NCBI GenBank assembly: GCA_012960755.1
Contig: DUAT01000139.1
Location: forward strand, 171,198 to 235,197
DNA length: 64,000 nt
Direction of reading: 5' to 3'
Origin: Gammaproteobacteria bacterium
GTDB lineage: Bacteria; Pseudomonadota; Gammaproteobacteria; Pseudomonadales; Azotimanducaceae_A
The position numbers were made by a program, and so were the translations under genes. The notes below the pieces were generated by a model. The model ran no database searches. It was not told the origin of the DNA and saw only the letters and a program-made list of their open reading frames with translations. Below are positions 51,857 to 62,211 of this stretch, piece by piece. The stretch's first letter is position 1; each line of letters begins with the position of its first letter.

Positions 51857-53464
51857 ATGACCGCAATCAAATCCAGGGTTAATGTTCATTCTGAAGAATT
51901 TCAGAATAATTACGCCCACATGCAATCGTTGGTAAGTGACCTGCGGGAAAAGTTCGCTACAGTCGCCCTGGGCGGCAACGAATCTTCGCGCCAGCGACAT
52001 ATTGATCGGGGTAAGTTGTTGCCCCGGGATCGGATAAACGAACTGCTCGATCCTGGCTCTCCGTTCCTTGAACTTTCACAACTCGCTGCATTCGGTATGT
52101 ACAACAACGAGTCACCCTCGGCAAGTATCATTACCGGCATTGGACGAATCTCGAATATCGAGTGCATGATTGTGGTGAATGACGCGACGGTAAAAGGCGG
52201 GACTTACTATCCGATGAGTGTGAAGAAGCATCTTCGCGCCCAGGCTATCGCCGCACAAAATAACCTGCCTTGCGTTTATCTTGTTGATTCAGGCGGCGCC
52301 AACCTGCCCCACCAGGATGAGATATTTGCCGACGGCCAGCATTTCGGGAGAATTTTCTTCAACCAGGCCAATATGTCTGCCATGGGCATCCCGCAAATTG
52401 CGGCGGTGATGGGTTCCTGTACCGCAGGCGGCGCTTATGTCCCGGCCATGGCCGACGAGAGCATTATCGTCAGGGACCAGGGCACTATATTTCTCGCCGG
52501 TCCGCCACTGGTCAAAGCCGCAACCGGTGAAATCGTCTCGGCAGAAGCGTTGGGAGGTGCGGATGTACACACCCGCATTTCCGGTGTCGCGGATCATCTG
52601 GCAGAAAATGATAAACATGCCCTGCAGATCGTCCGGCAAATTGTCAGCAACCTCAATCGAACTAAACCGGTACAACTGGCCCTAAAGGATCCCGCTCCTC
52701 CCCTTTATGACCCTGATGAGATCTACGGAATTCTGCCAACCGAACTGTCGAAGTCTTATGATGTAAAGGAAGTCATTGCCAGACTGTTCGATGGTTCTGA
52801 ATTTGATGAATTCAAGCGTAATTTCGGCACAACATTGATTTGTGGCTTTGCCCATTTGCACGGCATACCTGTCGGGATTCTTGCTAACAACGGCATCCTG
52901 TTTTCTGAATCTGCGCAGAAAGGTGCTCATTTTATCGAGCTCTGCTGCCAGCGTAACATCCCATTGATATTTCTGCAGAACATTATGGGTTTTATGGTTG
53001 GTGAAAAATACGAAACCGAAGGTATTGCCAAGCACGGGGCGAAGATGGTCACGGCAGTAGCCTGTGCACAGGTACCTAAACTGTCGCTGATGATTGGCGG
53101 TAGTTTTGGTGCTGGAAACTACGGTATGTGTGGTCGCGCCTACGACCCTAATTTCTTGTGGATGTGGCCCAATGCCCGGGTCTCGGTAATGGGTGGTCCC
53201 CAGGCCGCAGATGTGCTGGCCCAGGTCCGGGAAGCCAATCTTGAAAAAGCCGGGACACCCTGGAATCCTGATGAAAGGGAAGCGTTTAGATCACCCATCG
53301 TTGATCAGTATGATATCCAGGGGCATCCTTACTACGCCAGCGCACGGCTCTGGGATGACGGCATCCTCGATCCCGCCCAAACACGTAACGCTATGGCTCT
53401 GGCTCTGGATGCGACCCTGAACAAACCTATTTCACCGACCCGGTTCGGTATATTTCGGATGTAG
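51857..53464 (+). CDS. liuB: Methylcrotonyl-CoA carboxylase, carboxyltransferase subunit
   Basis: 535 residues, the usual length. The N-terminal crotonase-like carboxyltransferase half has [25 protein letters not shown] residues, and [20 protein letters not shown] and [18 protein letters not shown] form the CoA- and biotin-binding elements. With the biotin subunit it converts 3-methylcrotonyl-CoA to 3-methylglutaconyl-CoA. It begins 22 bases after liuA and ends 7 bases before liuD. Confidence 0.96.
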   Translation: MTAIKSRVNVHSEEFQNNYAHMQSLVSDLREKFATVALGGNESSRQRHIDRGKLLPRDRINELLDPGSPFLELSQLAAFGMYNNESPSASIITGIGRISNIECMIVVNDATVKGGTYYPMSVKKHLRAQAIAAQNNLPCVYLVDSGGANLPHQDEIFADGQHFGRIFFNQANMSAMGIPQIAAVMGSCTAGGAYVPAMADESIIVRDQGTIFLAGPPLVKAATGEIVSAEALGGADVHTRISGVADHLAENDKHALQIVRQIVSNLNRTKPVQLALKDPAPPLYDPDEIYGILPTELSKSYDVKEVIARLFDGSEFDEFKRNFGTTLICGFAHLHGIPVGILANNGILFSESAQKGAHFIELCCQRNIPLIFLQNIMGFMVGEKYETEGIAKHGAKMVTAVACAQVPKLSLMIGGSFGAGNYGMCGRAYDPNFLWMWPNARVSVMGGPQAADVLAQVREANLEKAGTPWNPDEREAFRSPIVDQYDIQGHPYYASARLWDDGILDPAQTRNAMALALDATLNKPISPTRFGIFRM

Positions 53465-53471
53465 TTTGTAG

Positions 53472-55436
53472 ATGAAACTGTTAATTGCAAATCGCGGTGA
53501 AATCGCCTGCCGGGTGATGAGAACCGCAAAAAAGCTGGGCTGGCAAACTGTCGCTGTATATTCGTCAGCAGACAAACAGGCACTTCATGTAAAATTTGCC
53601 GATGAGGCTTTTCTGATAGGGTCTCCACCGCCTTCAGAAAGCTACCTGAACCACCAACGGATAATAGAAGTCGCAACCAGCAATGGCGTGACCGCAGTGC
53701 ATCCCGGCTACGGCTTTCTGTCCGAGAATCCTGACTTTGCCAGGGGATGCGCTGACAATAACATTGTATTTGTCGGTCCACCTGCTGCAGCCGTTAATAT
53801 TATGGGGCTCAAGGGTGTGGCCAGGAAGCGGATGCAAGATGCCCAGGTGCCGGTGTTACCAGGGATCAATCAGGTAACTGACAGCACAAGTCATGATGAA
53901 ATCGCGGAGATCGGCTATCCGATCCTGATCAAACCTGAAGCCGGGGGTGGCGGAAAAGGCATGAAGATCGTTCACAGGCCCGAAGAACTCGACGCTGCAC
54001 TTGTTTCTGCACGCCGTGAAGCCTTGTCCTCCTTTGGCAACGATAGCCTGATTATTGAAAAGTACCTGATTTCACCACGTCATATTGAAATACAGGTATT
54101 CGCCGATGCCCATGGCAACTGTGTCCATTTGCACGAACGGGACTGCTCGCTGCAACGTCGTCACCAGAAAATTGTCGAAGAGTCTCCCGCGCCCGGATAT
54201 CCCGATGAGCTAAGACAAACCATGGGGAATGCGGCAGTGGCCGCGGCGACAGCCATCGATTATGTGGGTGCAGGCACCGTTGAATTCCTGTTGGCCGATA
54301 ATGGCCAGTTTTACTTTATGGAAATGAATACGCGGTTGCAGGTAGAGCACCCTGTCACAGAAATGATCACGGGTATTGATTTGGTGGAATGGCAATTAAG
54401 GGTTGCCATGGGCGAGACCCTGCCATGTATTCAAGACGGCATTGTACAAAATATTGCTCGCAATGGCCATGCGATCGAAGTCAGGTTGTATGCTGAGGAC
54501 CCTGCTCATGGTTTCCTGCCTGTCTCCGGGCAAATCACACACCTCCAAACACCGCAACAACATACCGGTTTAAGAATAGATACAGGTATTCAGGTTGACG
54601 ACCAGGTGGGTGTGTTTTATGACCCCATGTTATTAAAGCTGATCAGCTGGTCACAAGACCGGGAACAATGTATTTCGCAATTGCTTCACGCAATATCAGA
54701 ACTGGAAATCGCCGGGATCAGAACCAATCGTGATTTCCTGTACCAGTTGATCTCTCACCCTCCTTTTCAGACCGGGGGACTCGGCACTGATTACCTTGAC
54801 AATCATTTAGATAAAGTTCTCGAGCCCATCAACCACGCGCTGCTTCACTACGCTTTCTGTGCAGCCGGGATTTATCTCACCCGGGCAACCGGCACATCTC
54901 CCTGGCAAACCCATACTGCATTCAGACTGAACGCACCTGACATCACCACCGTGCAATTGGAACACAATCAGATATTGACTGATGTCGATATAGAGTCTCT
55001 AGCCGGTAGTTATTGTATCACCGCTGATGAACGAACGAGCCGATGCAGCGCGAGCATTCATGAAAGCCGGATGGTCCTGCATACCGAAGAGGGAGACTTC
55101 AACTTTAATATCCATCAATACGGCAACGTCATTACACTGTTCACGACAAATCTGAGTATCGAATTTAAACTTCCTGATGAGGACTACCAGCAGCAGGAGG
55201 ACGGAGGTAATGTGCAGGCACCCATGTCTGGCAAGATCATTGCTATCATGGTCTCCCAGGGAGATGTGGTTGAAAAAGGGTCACCACTCGCCGTCATCGA
55301 AGCGATGAAGATGGAGCATGCGCTGATTGCACCCGCGAAAGGAAAAATCGTCAAAGTGAACTTTGAAGAAGCTGACCTGGTGGATGAAGGGATCGCGCTA
55401 TTTGATTTCGAGATTGAGGTCAACGAAGACGACTAA
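53472..55436 (+). CDS. liuD: Methylcrotonyl-CoA carboxylase, biotin-carrying subunit
   Basis: 654 residues. Biotin carboxylase domain (MKLLIANRGEIACRVMRTAKKLG, HPGYGFLSEN, ATP loop KPEAGGGGKGMKIV, MEMNTRLQVEHPVTE), then the BT linker region and biotinyl domain. The biotin lysine is Lys613 in EAMKMEH. A conventional liuC (methylglutaconyl-CoA hydratase) between liuB and liuD is missing here. Confidence 0.96.
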   Translation: MKLLIANRGEIACRVMRTAKKLGWQTVAVYSSADKQALHVKFADEAFLIGSPPPSESYLNHQRIIEVATSNGVTAVHPGYGFLSENPDFARGCADNNIVFVGPPAAAVNIMGLKGVARKRMQDAQVPVLPGINQVTDSTSHDEIAEIGYPILIKPEAGGGGKGMKIVHRPEELDAALVSARREALSSFGNDSLIIEKYLISPRHIEIQVFADAHGNCVHLHERDCSLQRRHQKIVEESPAPGYPDELRQTMGNAAVAAATAIDYVGAGTVEFLLADNGQFYFMEMNTRLQVEHPVTEMITGIDLVEWQLRVAMGETLPCIQDGIVQNIARNGHAIEVRLYAEDPAHGFLPVSGQITHLQTPQQHTGLRIDTGIQVDDQVGVFYDPMLLKLISWSQDREQCISQLLHAISELEIAGIRTNRDFLYQLISHPPFQTGGLGTDYLDNHLDKVLEPINHALLHYAFCAAGIYLTRATGTSPWQTHTAFRLNAPDITTVQLEHNQILTDVDIESLAGSYCITADERTSRCSASIHESRMVLHTEEGDFNFNIHQYGNVITLFTTNLSIEFKLPDEDYQQQEDGGNVQAPMSGKIIAIMVSQGDVVEKGSPLAVIEAMKMEHALIAPAKGKIVKVNFEEADLVDEGIALFDFEIEVNEDD

Positions 55437-55593
55437 TCTGGACCACAGATATCAACTCGGCACCTGCTTCTGCAAAACATTCGCGCTGTTAACGTTCGAC
55501 AGATCATGAAAATTTTTTTAAGCTGGCATCAACCTAATAAAAACCCTGCCTACCCACAAGAAATGGATAGGAACAATCCATCAAGGAGGTCAC

Positions 55594-56547
55594 ATGATAT
55601 ATAACAATATCCTGGAAACTATCGGAAATACACCGGTCGTGAAGCTTAACAGCATCGGCCCCGGCAACCAGAATATGTACGTCAAACTGGAAGCTTTCAA
55701 TCCACTGGCATCGGTCAAGGATCGACTCGCCATTGCGATAATACAGGATGCCGAGAAAAGCGGTGCCCTGAAACCCGGGCAAACTGTGGTGGAAGCCACC
55801 TCGGGAAACACAGGCATTGCACTCGCCATGGTCTGTGCGGCTAAGGGTTATCCTTTTGTGGCAACCATGGCGGATTCGTTTTCCATTGAACGACGCAAAA
55901 TCATGAAGGCACTGGGCGCGAAGGTTATCCTGACGCCTGCAGCAGAGCGCGGCAGCGGTATGGTTAAAAAGGCAATAGAACTTGCCGAAAAACATGGCTG
56001 GTTTAAGGCGGATCAATTCGAGAACCCTGCCAACCCTGCTTATCACCGCAATACAACAGGGCCGGAAATACTCAGCGATTTCGCCGATATGAATCTGGAC
56101 TACTTTGTCAGCGGCTGGGGAACCGGCGGGACTATTACGGGTGCTGGTGCAGTGATCAAGCTGGCAAGGCCTGATGCGCAAATCATTGCCGCTGAACCTG
56201 AAGCCGCCCCTTTGTTGTCTGGAAAGGAGTGGTCGCCGCACAAAATTCAGGGCTGGACCCCGGACTTTCTTCCTGGTGTTCTCGATAAGTCGGTCGTCGA
56301 TGAAATCGTATTGGTACCTGATGACAAGGCCATCGAAACCTCCCTCCGGCTGGCGACAGAAGAAGGGATTTTTTGTGGCATATCCAGTGGCGCTACCTTG
56401 TATGCCGCGCTTCAGACAGCGGCAAATGCACCAGACAACAGCACCTTTGTGGTGATGTTGCCGGATACCGGCGAGCGTTACTTGTCGACCCCACTCTTTG
56501 CAGATATTACCGGGGATTCAGATGATGAGTGGCTGGACAGTTTGTAA
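55594..56547 (+). CDS. cysK: Cysteine synthase A (O-acetylserine sulfhydrylase)
   Basis: 317 residues, PLP enzyme making cysteine from O-acetylserine and sulfide. The PLP lysine is Lys42 (NPLASVKDRLA); substrate loop EATSGNTGIALA, phosphate loop GWGTGGTITGAG and the PDTGERYLSTPLF ending are all present. A near-perfect AAGGAGGT precedes the ATG at the right distance. It is its own unit, ending in a strong terminator shared with etfBA. Confidence 0.96.
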   Translation: MIYNNILETIGNTPVVKLNSIGPGNQNMYVKLEAFNPLASVKDRLAIAIIQDAEKSGALKPGQTVVEATSGNTGIALAMVCAAKGYPFVATMADSFSIERRKIMKALGAKVILTPAAERGSGMVKKAIELAEKHGWFKADQFENPANPAYHRNTTGPEILSDFADMNLDYFVSGWGTGGTITGAGAVIKLARPDAQIIAAEPEAAPLLSGKEWSPHKIQGWTPDFLPGVLDKSVVDEIVLVPDDKAIETSLRLATEEGIFCGISSGATLYAALQTAANAPDNSTFVVMLPDTGERYLSTPLFADITGDSDDEWLDSL

Positions 56548-56554
56548 TAGAAAC

Positions 56555-56582
56555 AAAAAAGGCGTCTGATCGACGCCTTTTT
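56555..56582. terminator. Bidirectional intrinsic terminator between cysK and etfA
   Basis: GGCGTC (56561-56566) and GACGCC (56572-56577) form a stem with A-run before it and T-run after it, so it can stop both convergent transcripts. Confidence 0.9.
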
Positions 56583-56613
56583 CTTTACAACATTGTAGTC
56601 TAAACAAAAGGAG

Positions 56614-57546
56614 CTATCCGAGTAATTCATCCAGCTCTGGTACTGCCTTGAACAAGTCTGCAACAAGACCGTAGTCAGCAACCTGGAAAATAGGTGCGTC
56701 TTCATCCTTGTTGATAGCAACAATGACCTTGCTGTCTTTCATGCCAGCAAGGTGCTGTATCGCACCACTGATGCCAACCGCAATATAAAGGTCCGGCGCA
56801 ACGATCTTACCGGTCTGACCAACCTGCATATCATTGGGAACAAAGCCAGCATCCACTGCTGCACGTGATGCACCAATGGCGGCACCCAGCTTGTCCGCAA
56901 CAGATTCCAGCATCGAAAAGTTCTCGCCGTTCTGCATGCCGCGTCCACCAGAAATTATGATGCTCGCAGCGGTTAATTCAGGACGTTCCAGCTTGACAAT
57001 GTCTTCCTTAACCCAGCTAGAAAGGCCGGAATCTTTTACAATGTCGGTGCTTTCTATTGAAGCACTGCCGCCTTCTGTCGCCACACCATCAAACGCGGTA
57101 CCCCGGACAGAGATCACTTTTATCGAATCCGATGATTGCACGGTGGCAATCGCATTTCCCGCATAGATTGGACGCTCGAAGGTATCCTCACTGACTACGC
57201 CACTGATATCGGAAATTTGAGCAACATCCAGCAGCGCGGCTACCCGCGGCAGGAAGTTCTTACCACCAGCCGTTGTCTGGCTCATAATATGTGAGTAACC
57301 GGCGGCCAGCTCAACCACCAGGTCAGCCAAATTCTCAGCCAGTTGATGCCCATAGGCTTCGTTGTCAGCAACAATGACCTTGCTCACACCATCAATTTTT
57401 GCGGCAGCCTCAGCAGCGCCCCCACAATTCGCACCGGCGATCAGCACATCGATGTCACCACCAATAACGTTTGCGGCGGCGATAGTTACCAGGGTCGGCG
57501 CTTTAACTGACTCGTTATCATGTTCTGCAACGACGAGAATACTCAT
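56614..57546 (-). CDS. etfA: Electron transfer flavoprotein alpha subunit
   Basis: 310 residues. Contains the FAD-binding C-terminal domain: [39 protein letters not shown], then [33 protein letters not shown]. Overlaps the etfB stop by 4 bases. The heterodimer accepts electrons from acyl-CoA dehydrogenases such as the liuA product and passes them to ETF-quinone oxidoreductase. Confidence 0.97.
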   Translation of the reverse strand: MSILVVAEHDNESVKAPTLVTIAAANVIGGDIDVLIAGANCGGAAEAAAKIDGVSKVIVADNEAYGHQLAENLADLVVELAAGYSHIMSQTTAGGKNFLPRVAALLDVAQISDISGVVSEDTFERPIYAGNAIATVQSSDSIKVISVRGTAFDGVATEGGSASIESTDIVKDSGLSSWVKEDIVKLERPELTAASIIISGGRGMQNGENFSMLESVADKLGAAIGASRAAVDAGFVPNDMQVGQTGKIVAPDLYIAVGISGAIQHLAGMKDSKVIVAINKDEDAPIFQVADYGLVADLFKAVPELDELLG

Positions 57547-58295
57547 GTGATCACCTTCGCTTCGTTTCTCAATTTGTCTACCAGGTCTTCCACCGTTTCA
57601 ACAATGATTCCAGCCTGACGCTCGGGAGGCGGAGTTACCTTCAGAGTCTTGACCCTGGGTGAGACATCAACGCCTAAATCTTCAGGTGTATAGATATCAA
57701 CTGGCTTCTTCTTCGCCTTCATGATGTTAGGCAGGGAAGCATAGCGAGGCTCATTCAAACGCAAGTCGGTGGTTACCACAGCGGGGAGTTTCACGGTAAT
57801 TGTTTCCAGACCACCATCCACTTCTCGAGTAACCGTCGCTGAGTCGTCACCCAGATCAAGCACCGAGGCAAACGTTGCCTGGGGCAAGCCAGCAAGCGCA
57901 GCCAGCATTTGACCCGTCTGGCTGTTGTCACCATCAATGGCTTGCTTGCCGGTGATAATCAAGTCGGGCTGTTCCTTGTCGATAACTGCCTTAAGCAATT
58001 TGGCAATAGCCAGAGGCTGCATCTCTTCGTCGGTTTCTACCAGGATACCGCGGTCAGCTCCCAGAGCGAGGGCAGTACGAATCTGCTCGCCACAGGCACT
58101 CGTACCAACAGACACAACAATAACTTCTTCCACTTTACCGGCTTCCCTCAAGCGGACGCCTTCTTCTATGGCAATCTCATCAAATGGATTAACCGACATT
58201 TTCACATTGTTTAGATCTACGCCAGTGTTGTCGCTCAATACACGTATGTTTACGTTGTAATCGACAACACGTTTGGCAGTTACTAGAACTTTCAT
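57543..58295 (-). CDS. etfB: Electron transfer flavoprotein beta subunit
   Basis: 250 residues. [19 protein letters not shown] at the start, [19 protein letters not shown], and the conserved [16 protein letters not shown] [43 protein letters not shown], which carries the AMP-binding and recognition segments. First gene of etfB-etfA, divergent from the ETF-QO gene. Confidence 0.97.
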   Translation of the reverse strand: MKVLVTAKRVVDYNVNIRVLSDNTGVDLNNVKMSVNPFDEIAIEEGVRLREAGKVEEVIVVSVGTSACGEQIRTALALGADRGILVETDEEMQPLAIAKLLKAVIDKEQPDLIITGKQAIDGDNSQTGQMLAALAGLPQATFASVLDLGDDSATVTREVDGGLETITVKLPAVVTTDLRLNEPRYASLPNIMKAKKKPVDIYTPEDLGVDVSPRVKTLKVTPPPERQAGIIVETVEDLVDKLRNEAKVIT

Positions 58296-58703
58296 GAATT
58301 CCTCTGCTCGTGATGATTAAATCGTTGGCCCACTTCCCTTGCACGAAAACCGCCCATAACTCTAGAAAACTGTTTTAAAACAGGGCGAAAACAAGCATAA
58401 ATCCGTGCAAGATTCCGTGGGAGAATCTGCGATAAGGCCTGCAGCCTTAAAAGTGCGCGTATTCTGCCGTTTTCTATGATATCGGTCAATAGCTTTGTGC
58501 ACTGCGTCAGAGTCTAAGTCCATAATTCTTAAGAATTTATTTCTGAAAATCCACAATTATTTTATCAAATGACATAGATTTCAGTGATTTCCATTAAGAA
58601 GCCACTTTTCTTGCAATAAATTGTCTTACAATAGCGCCGGAATTAACAACGGTCCGGTGTCTGTAACCCGGCCAAAAAGAACAATGCACTGAGGAGTAAG
58701 AAG
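58296..58703. other. 408-bp divergent region between etfB and the ETF-QO gene
   Basis: No gene is supported. It holds a perfect 14-bp palindrome CTGTTTTAAAACAG (58370-58383), inside a weaker outer dyad CGCCC (58351-58355)/GGGCG (58383-58387). Its regulator is unknown; a fatty-acid- or acyl-CoA-responsive repressor would be a natural candidate. The right half is AT-rich with several -10-like hexamers. Confidence 0.5.
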
Positions 58704-60365
58704 GTGGAACGAGAATCCATGGAATTTGATTTGGTCGTGGTCGGCGGTGGACCCGCTGGTCTGGCAACGGCAATCAAATTTGCTCAACTGGCCGCAGAAG
58801 CAGGTGAAGAATACACGGTTTGCCTGGTCGAAAAAGGCTCCGAAATCGGCGCGCATATTCTTTCCGGTGCCGTGGTAGAACCCCGGGCGTTGGATGAACT
58901 GTTTCCTGACTGGAAGTCCATGGGTGCGCCACTCCATAATCCGGTCACTGAAGAAGAAATGTACTACCTGGTCGATGAGCGCCAGGGATTACGGGTTCCT
59001 AATTTGTTCCTGCCCATTGTCGGACTTGAGAACCATGGCAACTACGCGACCAGCCTGGCTAATTTGTGTCGCTGGCTGGGTGAACAGGCGGAGGAACTCG
59101 GGGTCAATATCTTCCCCGGCTTTGCAGCCACTGAAGTGTTGTATAACGAAGACGGTTCTATCAAAGGCATCGCGACCGGAGACATGGGTATTGGTGCTGA
59201 TGGCGAGCAAAAACCAACATTCCAGGCAGGATATGAATTACACGCCCGATATACAGTTTTCGCGGAAGGATGCCGGGGCCACCTGGGTAAGCAGCTAATT
59301 GAAAAATTCAATTTGCAGGCTGATTCAGATCCCCAGCATTACGGTATCGGGTTTAAAGAAGTGTGGGATATCGATCCGGAGAAGCATGTGCCCGGTAAAG
59401 TGATTCACACGATTGGCTGGCCTTTGGGTCACTTCCCTGGCGAGACGCTCGGCGGCTCCTATCTGTATCACTTGGAAGACAACCAGGTGACCGTGGGCCT
59501 GATTATCGATCTCGGTTATTCAAATCCACACCTTAGCCCATTCGATGAATTCCAACGCTTTAAACAGCACAAATTCATACGTAAATACCTGGAAGGTGGT
59601 AAACGGGTTTCCTATGGTGCCAGGGCTGTGGTTAAAGGTGGCTTGCACTCGCTACCAAAACTCACGATGCCCGGTGGGTTACTGATTGGTGATGACGCTG
59701 GTTTCCTGAACAACCTGAAACAAAAAGGATCCCACACGGCGATGAAATCCGGTCTCCTGGCGGCAGAGTCGGTATACGCAGCGATAAAAGCAGGCTCCAC
59801 CGGTGGTGAAGAGCTGACAAGCTATCCCGAGGCATTCAAGAAATCCTGGTTGTACAAAGAGCTGTTTACGGCAAGAAATACAACAAGCTGGCAACACAGA
59901 TTCGGATTGTTCATCGGTATCGCCTTCATCTTCATAGACCAGCTTACCCGGGGCAAACTACCTTTTACCTTACGGGAGAAGAAGCCCGATCATGCTACCC
60001 TGAAACTGGCAAGCAAAAGCAGGAAGCTTGAATATCCCAAACCCGATGGGATCCTGAGTTTTGACAAGTTGTCATCGGTGTTTATTACCAACACGTCCCA
60101 CGAAGAGGATCAGCCCTGTCACTTACAACTCGCTGACCCAACAATCCCCATCAATTCTAACCTGCCCCTGTACGATGAACCGGCACAGCGATACTGCCCG
60201 GCTGGTGTTTACGAGATCGTCGAAGAAGAGGACGGTTCAAAACGATTCCAGATCAATGCGCAGAATTGCATCCACTGCAAGACCTGTGACATCAAAGACC
60301 CCGCCCAGAATATCACCTGGGTGGTGCCGGAAGGCGCGGGTGGGCCTAACTACGGGAATATGTAG
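58704..60365 (+). CDS. Electron transfer flavoprotein-ubiquinone oxidoreductase
   Basis: 553 residues, the family length. FAD-binding DLVVVGGGPAGLATAIKFAQ at residues 8-28, IGDDAGFLNNLKQKGSHTAMKSG, a membrane-associated quinone region, and a C-terminal [4Fe-4S] cluster with cysteines in CPAGVYE and NCIHCKTCDIKDP. It takes electrons from ETF and reduces ubiquinone. Located divergently from etfBA. A hairpin follows the stop. Confidence 0.97.
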   Translation: MERESMEFDLVVVGGGPAGLATAIKFAQLAAEAGEEYTVCLVEKGSEIGAHILSGAVVEPRALDELFPDWKSMGAPLHNPVTEEEMYYLVDERQGLRVPNLFLPIVGLENHGNYATSLANLCRWLGEQAEELGVNIFPGFAATEVLYNEDGSIKGIATGDMGIGADGEQKPTFQAGYELHARYTVFAEGCRGHLGKQLIEKFNLQADSDPQHYGIGFKEVWDIDPEKHVPGKVIHTIGWPLGHFPGETLGGSYLYHLEDNQVTVGLIIDLGYSNPHLSPFDEFQRFKQHKFIRKYLEGGKRVSYGARAVVKGGLHSLPKLTMPGGLLIGDDAGFLNNLKQKGSHTAMKSGLLAAESVYAAIKAGSTGGEELTSYPEAFKKSWLYKELFTARNTTSWQHRFGLFIGIAFIFIDQLTRGKLPFTLREKKPDHATLKLASKSRKLEYPKPDGILSFDKLSSVFITNTSHEEDQPCHLQLADPTIPINSNLPLYDEPAQRYCPAGVYEIVEEEDGSKRFQINAQNCIHCKTCDIKDPAQNITWVVPEGAGGPNYGNM

Positions 60366-60400
60366 GGGGTGCATTTTAGGCGTCCCTGATGCACTCCCTT
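60365..60400 (+). terminator. Candidate terminator after the ETF-QO gene
   Basis: GGGGGTGCAT (60365-60374) and ATGCACTCCC (60389-60398) pair over ten positions with one G-U. Only a short T run follows, so strength is uncertain. Confidence 0.5.
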
Positions 60401-60531
60401 CTGTTAGCTGTGCGAACGCCTGATTTCATTCGGATAGATCGCTATCTAAGCTCTCGCTGTTCACAAAATCATGCTGGAACGCTGACCGTCGGGCAGAAAT
60501 GCCGTGAGTTGATCCCGCCCGATTACAGGGT

Positions 60532-60954
60532 ATGAAGAGTCAATGGCAGACGTTGCCCCCGGAACGGCAGCGTCGATTACAAAAAGGATCAGTGCGCTGG
60601 CAGGCTATGACACCCGATCAGCGGCAACTGGCAAAGTAAAAGCACTTGTTGTGGGAAAAGAAATCTCCAGAAGAAAAACAGAACATTCGACGCAGCTTTA
60701 GACAGTTTAGTCATCTGCCACCCGCGCAGCAGCAACGTGTCAGAGCCAGGCGTCAACTGCCAGTAGCTGAACGTGAGGAATTACGCAAGATCTACAACGA
60801 GCGATCCCGGACCTTGCAAGAGAGAGAAACGAATCGAGAAGTCATGACGGAAGCCCGGAGAGAAGAAGTCAGGCAAGCCAGAAGAGAAGCTGAAAGAGGC
60901 AGATTAGAGAAACGGGAAACGCGGAGAGAAAGGCAAAGCGATAATTGGCCTTGA
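60532..60954 (+). pseudogene. DUF3106 domain gene with an in-frame stop
   Basis: From ATG 60532, the frame gives MKSQWQTLPPERQRRLQKG and RWQAMTPDQRQLAK, then TAA (60637-60639), then LLWEKKSPEEKQNIRRSF and FSHLPPAQQQRV in the same frame to 60954. The 12-residue rhythm L(P/S)PEQR... is the DUF3106 signature and continues across the stop. Position 60637 is where a GAA (Glu) would be expected. The usual signal peptide is also not seen upstream, where the frame has another stop. The C-terminal part is unusually Arg/Glu-rich. A short product from 60646 could still be translated but I see no ribosome-binding site. Confidence 0.75.
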
Positions 60955-60969
60955 TGTGGAGACAAATCG

Positions 60970-61590
60970 CTAACTCTTTTGATCCGCTGCGACACGAATT
61001 GCCGAGTCTCTTTTGGCCAGCTCTCGTGACAGTGCTTTGGCCTGTGGAAAATCACCCAGTAAATCCATATCCAGCGCCCGCTTGGCACATGCACCTGCCA
61101 GGCTAATGCTGTGCATGAACATAATGTCAGCATAGGTAAATGTATCGCCAGCAACAAAGGGAGTGAATTGACCATTTCTCTTAAGACAGGCAATTCCTTT
61201 CAGAAGATCTGTCTTTGCCTTCTCTTTTGTTTCGTCGCTAACCTCGCCACCAAAAAACGCGGCGGGGAAACAGGTTCTAGCAGGCAGTTCAATATATAGT
61301 TCTATCTCCTTGATGAGTTCTCTTACCTTTGCTCGTTCAAAGGCAGATTTCGGCATCAGGTCGGGTCCCGTCCCCAGATCTTCAAGGTAGTCAAAAATTG
61401 CATCCGTCTCACTGAGGAAACCGTCTTCAGTTTCAATGCACGGTACTTTTCCCATCGGACTCTTCGCAAGAAAGGCTTCCTCCTGGGTGGTTTGGGTCTC
61501 TATAAACTCGAACTCGATACCCTTTTCGAGCATTGCCATCTTGGCCATATTGAAATAGTTGCTGAGTGTGAAGCCATAGAGTTTGATCAT
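60970..61590 (-). CDS. Glutathione S-transferase family protein
   Basis: 206 residues. Thioredoxin fold IKLYGFTLSNYFNMAKMAMLEKGIEFE, then SPMGKVPCIETEDGFLSETDAIFDYLED with the cis-proline and Glu-Thr contact, and a helical domain FVAGDTFTYADIMFMHSI. The residue at the catalytic site is probably the Ser of TLSNYF. The start at 61590 fits the domain; the frame extends to 61662 without homology. Substrate unknown. Confidence 0.92.
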   Translation of the reverse strand: MIKLYGFTLSNYFNMAKMAMLEKGIEFEFIETQTTQEEAFLAKSPMGKVPCIETEDGFLSETDAIFDYLEDLGTGPDLMPKSAFERAKVRELIKEIELYIELPARTCFPAAFFGGEVSDETKEKAKTDLLKGIACLKRNGQFTPFVAGDTFTYADIMFMHSISLAGACAKRALDMDLLGDFPQAKALSRELAKRDSAIRVAADQKS

Positions 61591-61720
61591 CGAGAGACCT
61601 GTCTGGTGCTGTGTGAAGCATGGGATGTTACACGATAAATCAATAAAAGGTCGGATCGACAATTACGCTGGAATTACGCCGAACATTTATGGATAGTAAT
61701 ACGAAGTTCTGGAGGACATT

Positions 61721-62179
61721 ATGGCAGAAATAAATGGGATCGCGCATATTCAACTGACGGTAACCGATATGGAGAAATCCATTCCGTTTTATAAAAGGCT
61801 CCTAACAGGAATGGGGCTAACCCTTGTCAACGATAGCCCGAATGGCATCTATGGCGTCGGCGGTAGAACCGGCATTACCATTTCACGCGCCGAAGCACCG
61901 TATAATAATGAATCGTTTAAACAACGCCATCCAGGGCTTCATCATTTTTGTTTTCGAGCACGCAGCCGAAAGGATGTTGATGAAATTCACCAAATCGCCA
62001 TAGAGATTGGTGCAAATATTATCCACGCCCCCCAACAAGATGGCTTTGCACCCGGCTATTATTCTGTGTTGTTTGAAGACCCTGATGGCATTCGAATCGA
62101 AGCCAATCATGTCCCCGGTAAAGGCCTGCTAGCCCCTGGATTAGGTCAGGTAGGAAATGCTGAGACACAATGGGATTGA
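61721..62179 (+). CDS. VOC superfamily (glyoxalase/bleomycin resistance/dioxygenase) protein
   Basis: 152 residues with the VOC beta-alpha-beta-beta-beta pattern: IAHIQLTVTDMEKSIPFYKRLLTGMG, LHHFCFRARSRKDVDEIHQIAIEIG and YYSVLFEDPDGIRIEANHVPG. The metal ligands are likely the two His and the Glu of these segments. Family reactions include glyoxalase, dioxygenase and antibiotic binding; none can be chosen from this sequence. It converges with the next hydrolase gene. Confidence 0.92.
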   Translation: MAEINGIAHIQLTVTDMEKSIPFYKRLLTGMGLTLVNDSPNGIYGVGGRTGITISRAEAPYNNESFKQRHPGLHHFCFRARSRKDVDEIHQIAIEIGANIIHAPQQDGFAPGYYSVLFEDPDGIRIEANHVPGKGLLAPGLGQVGNAETQWD

Positions 62180-62211
62180 TACCTTCAGTCACATTGCCTT
62201 CTTTTGCAACG

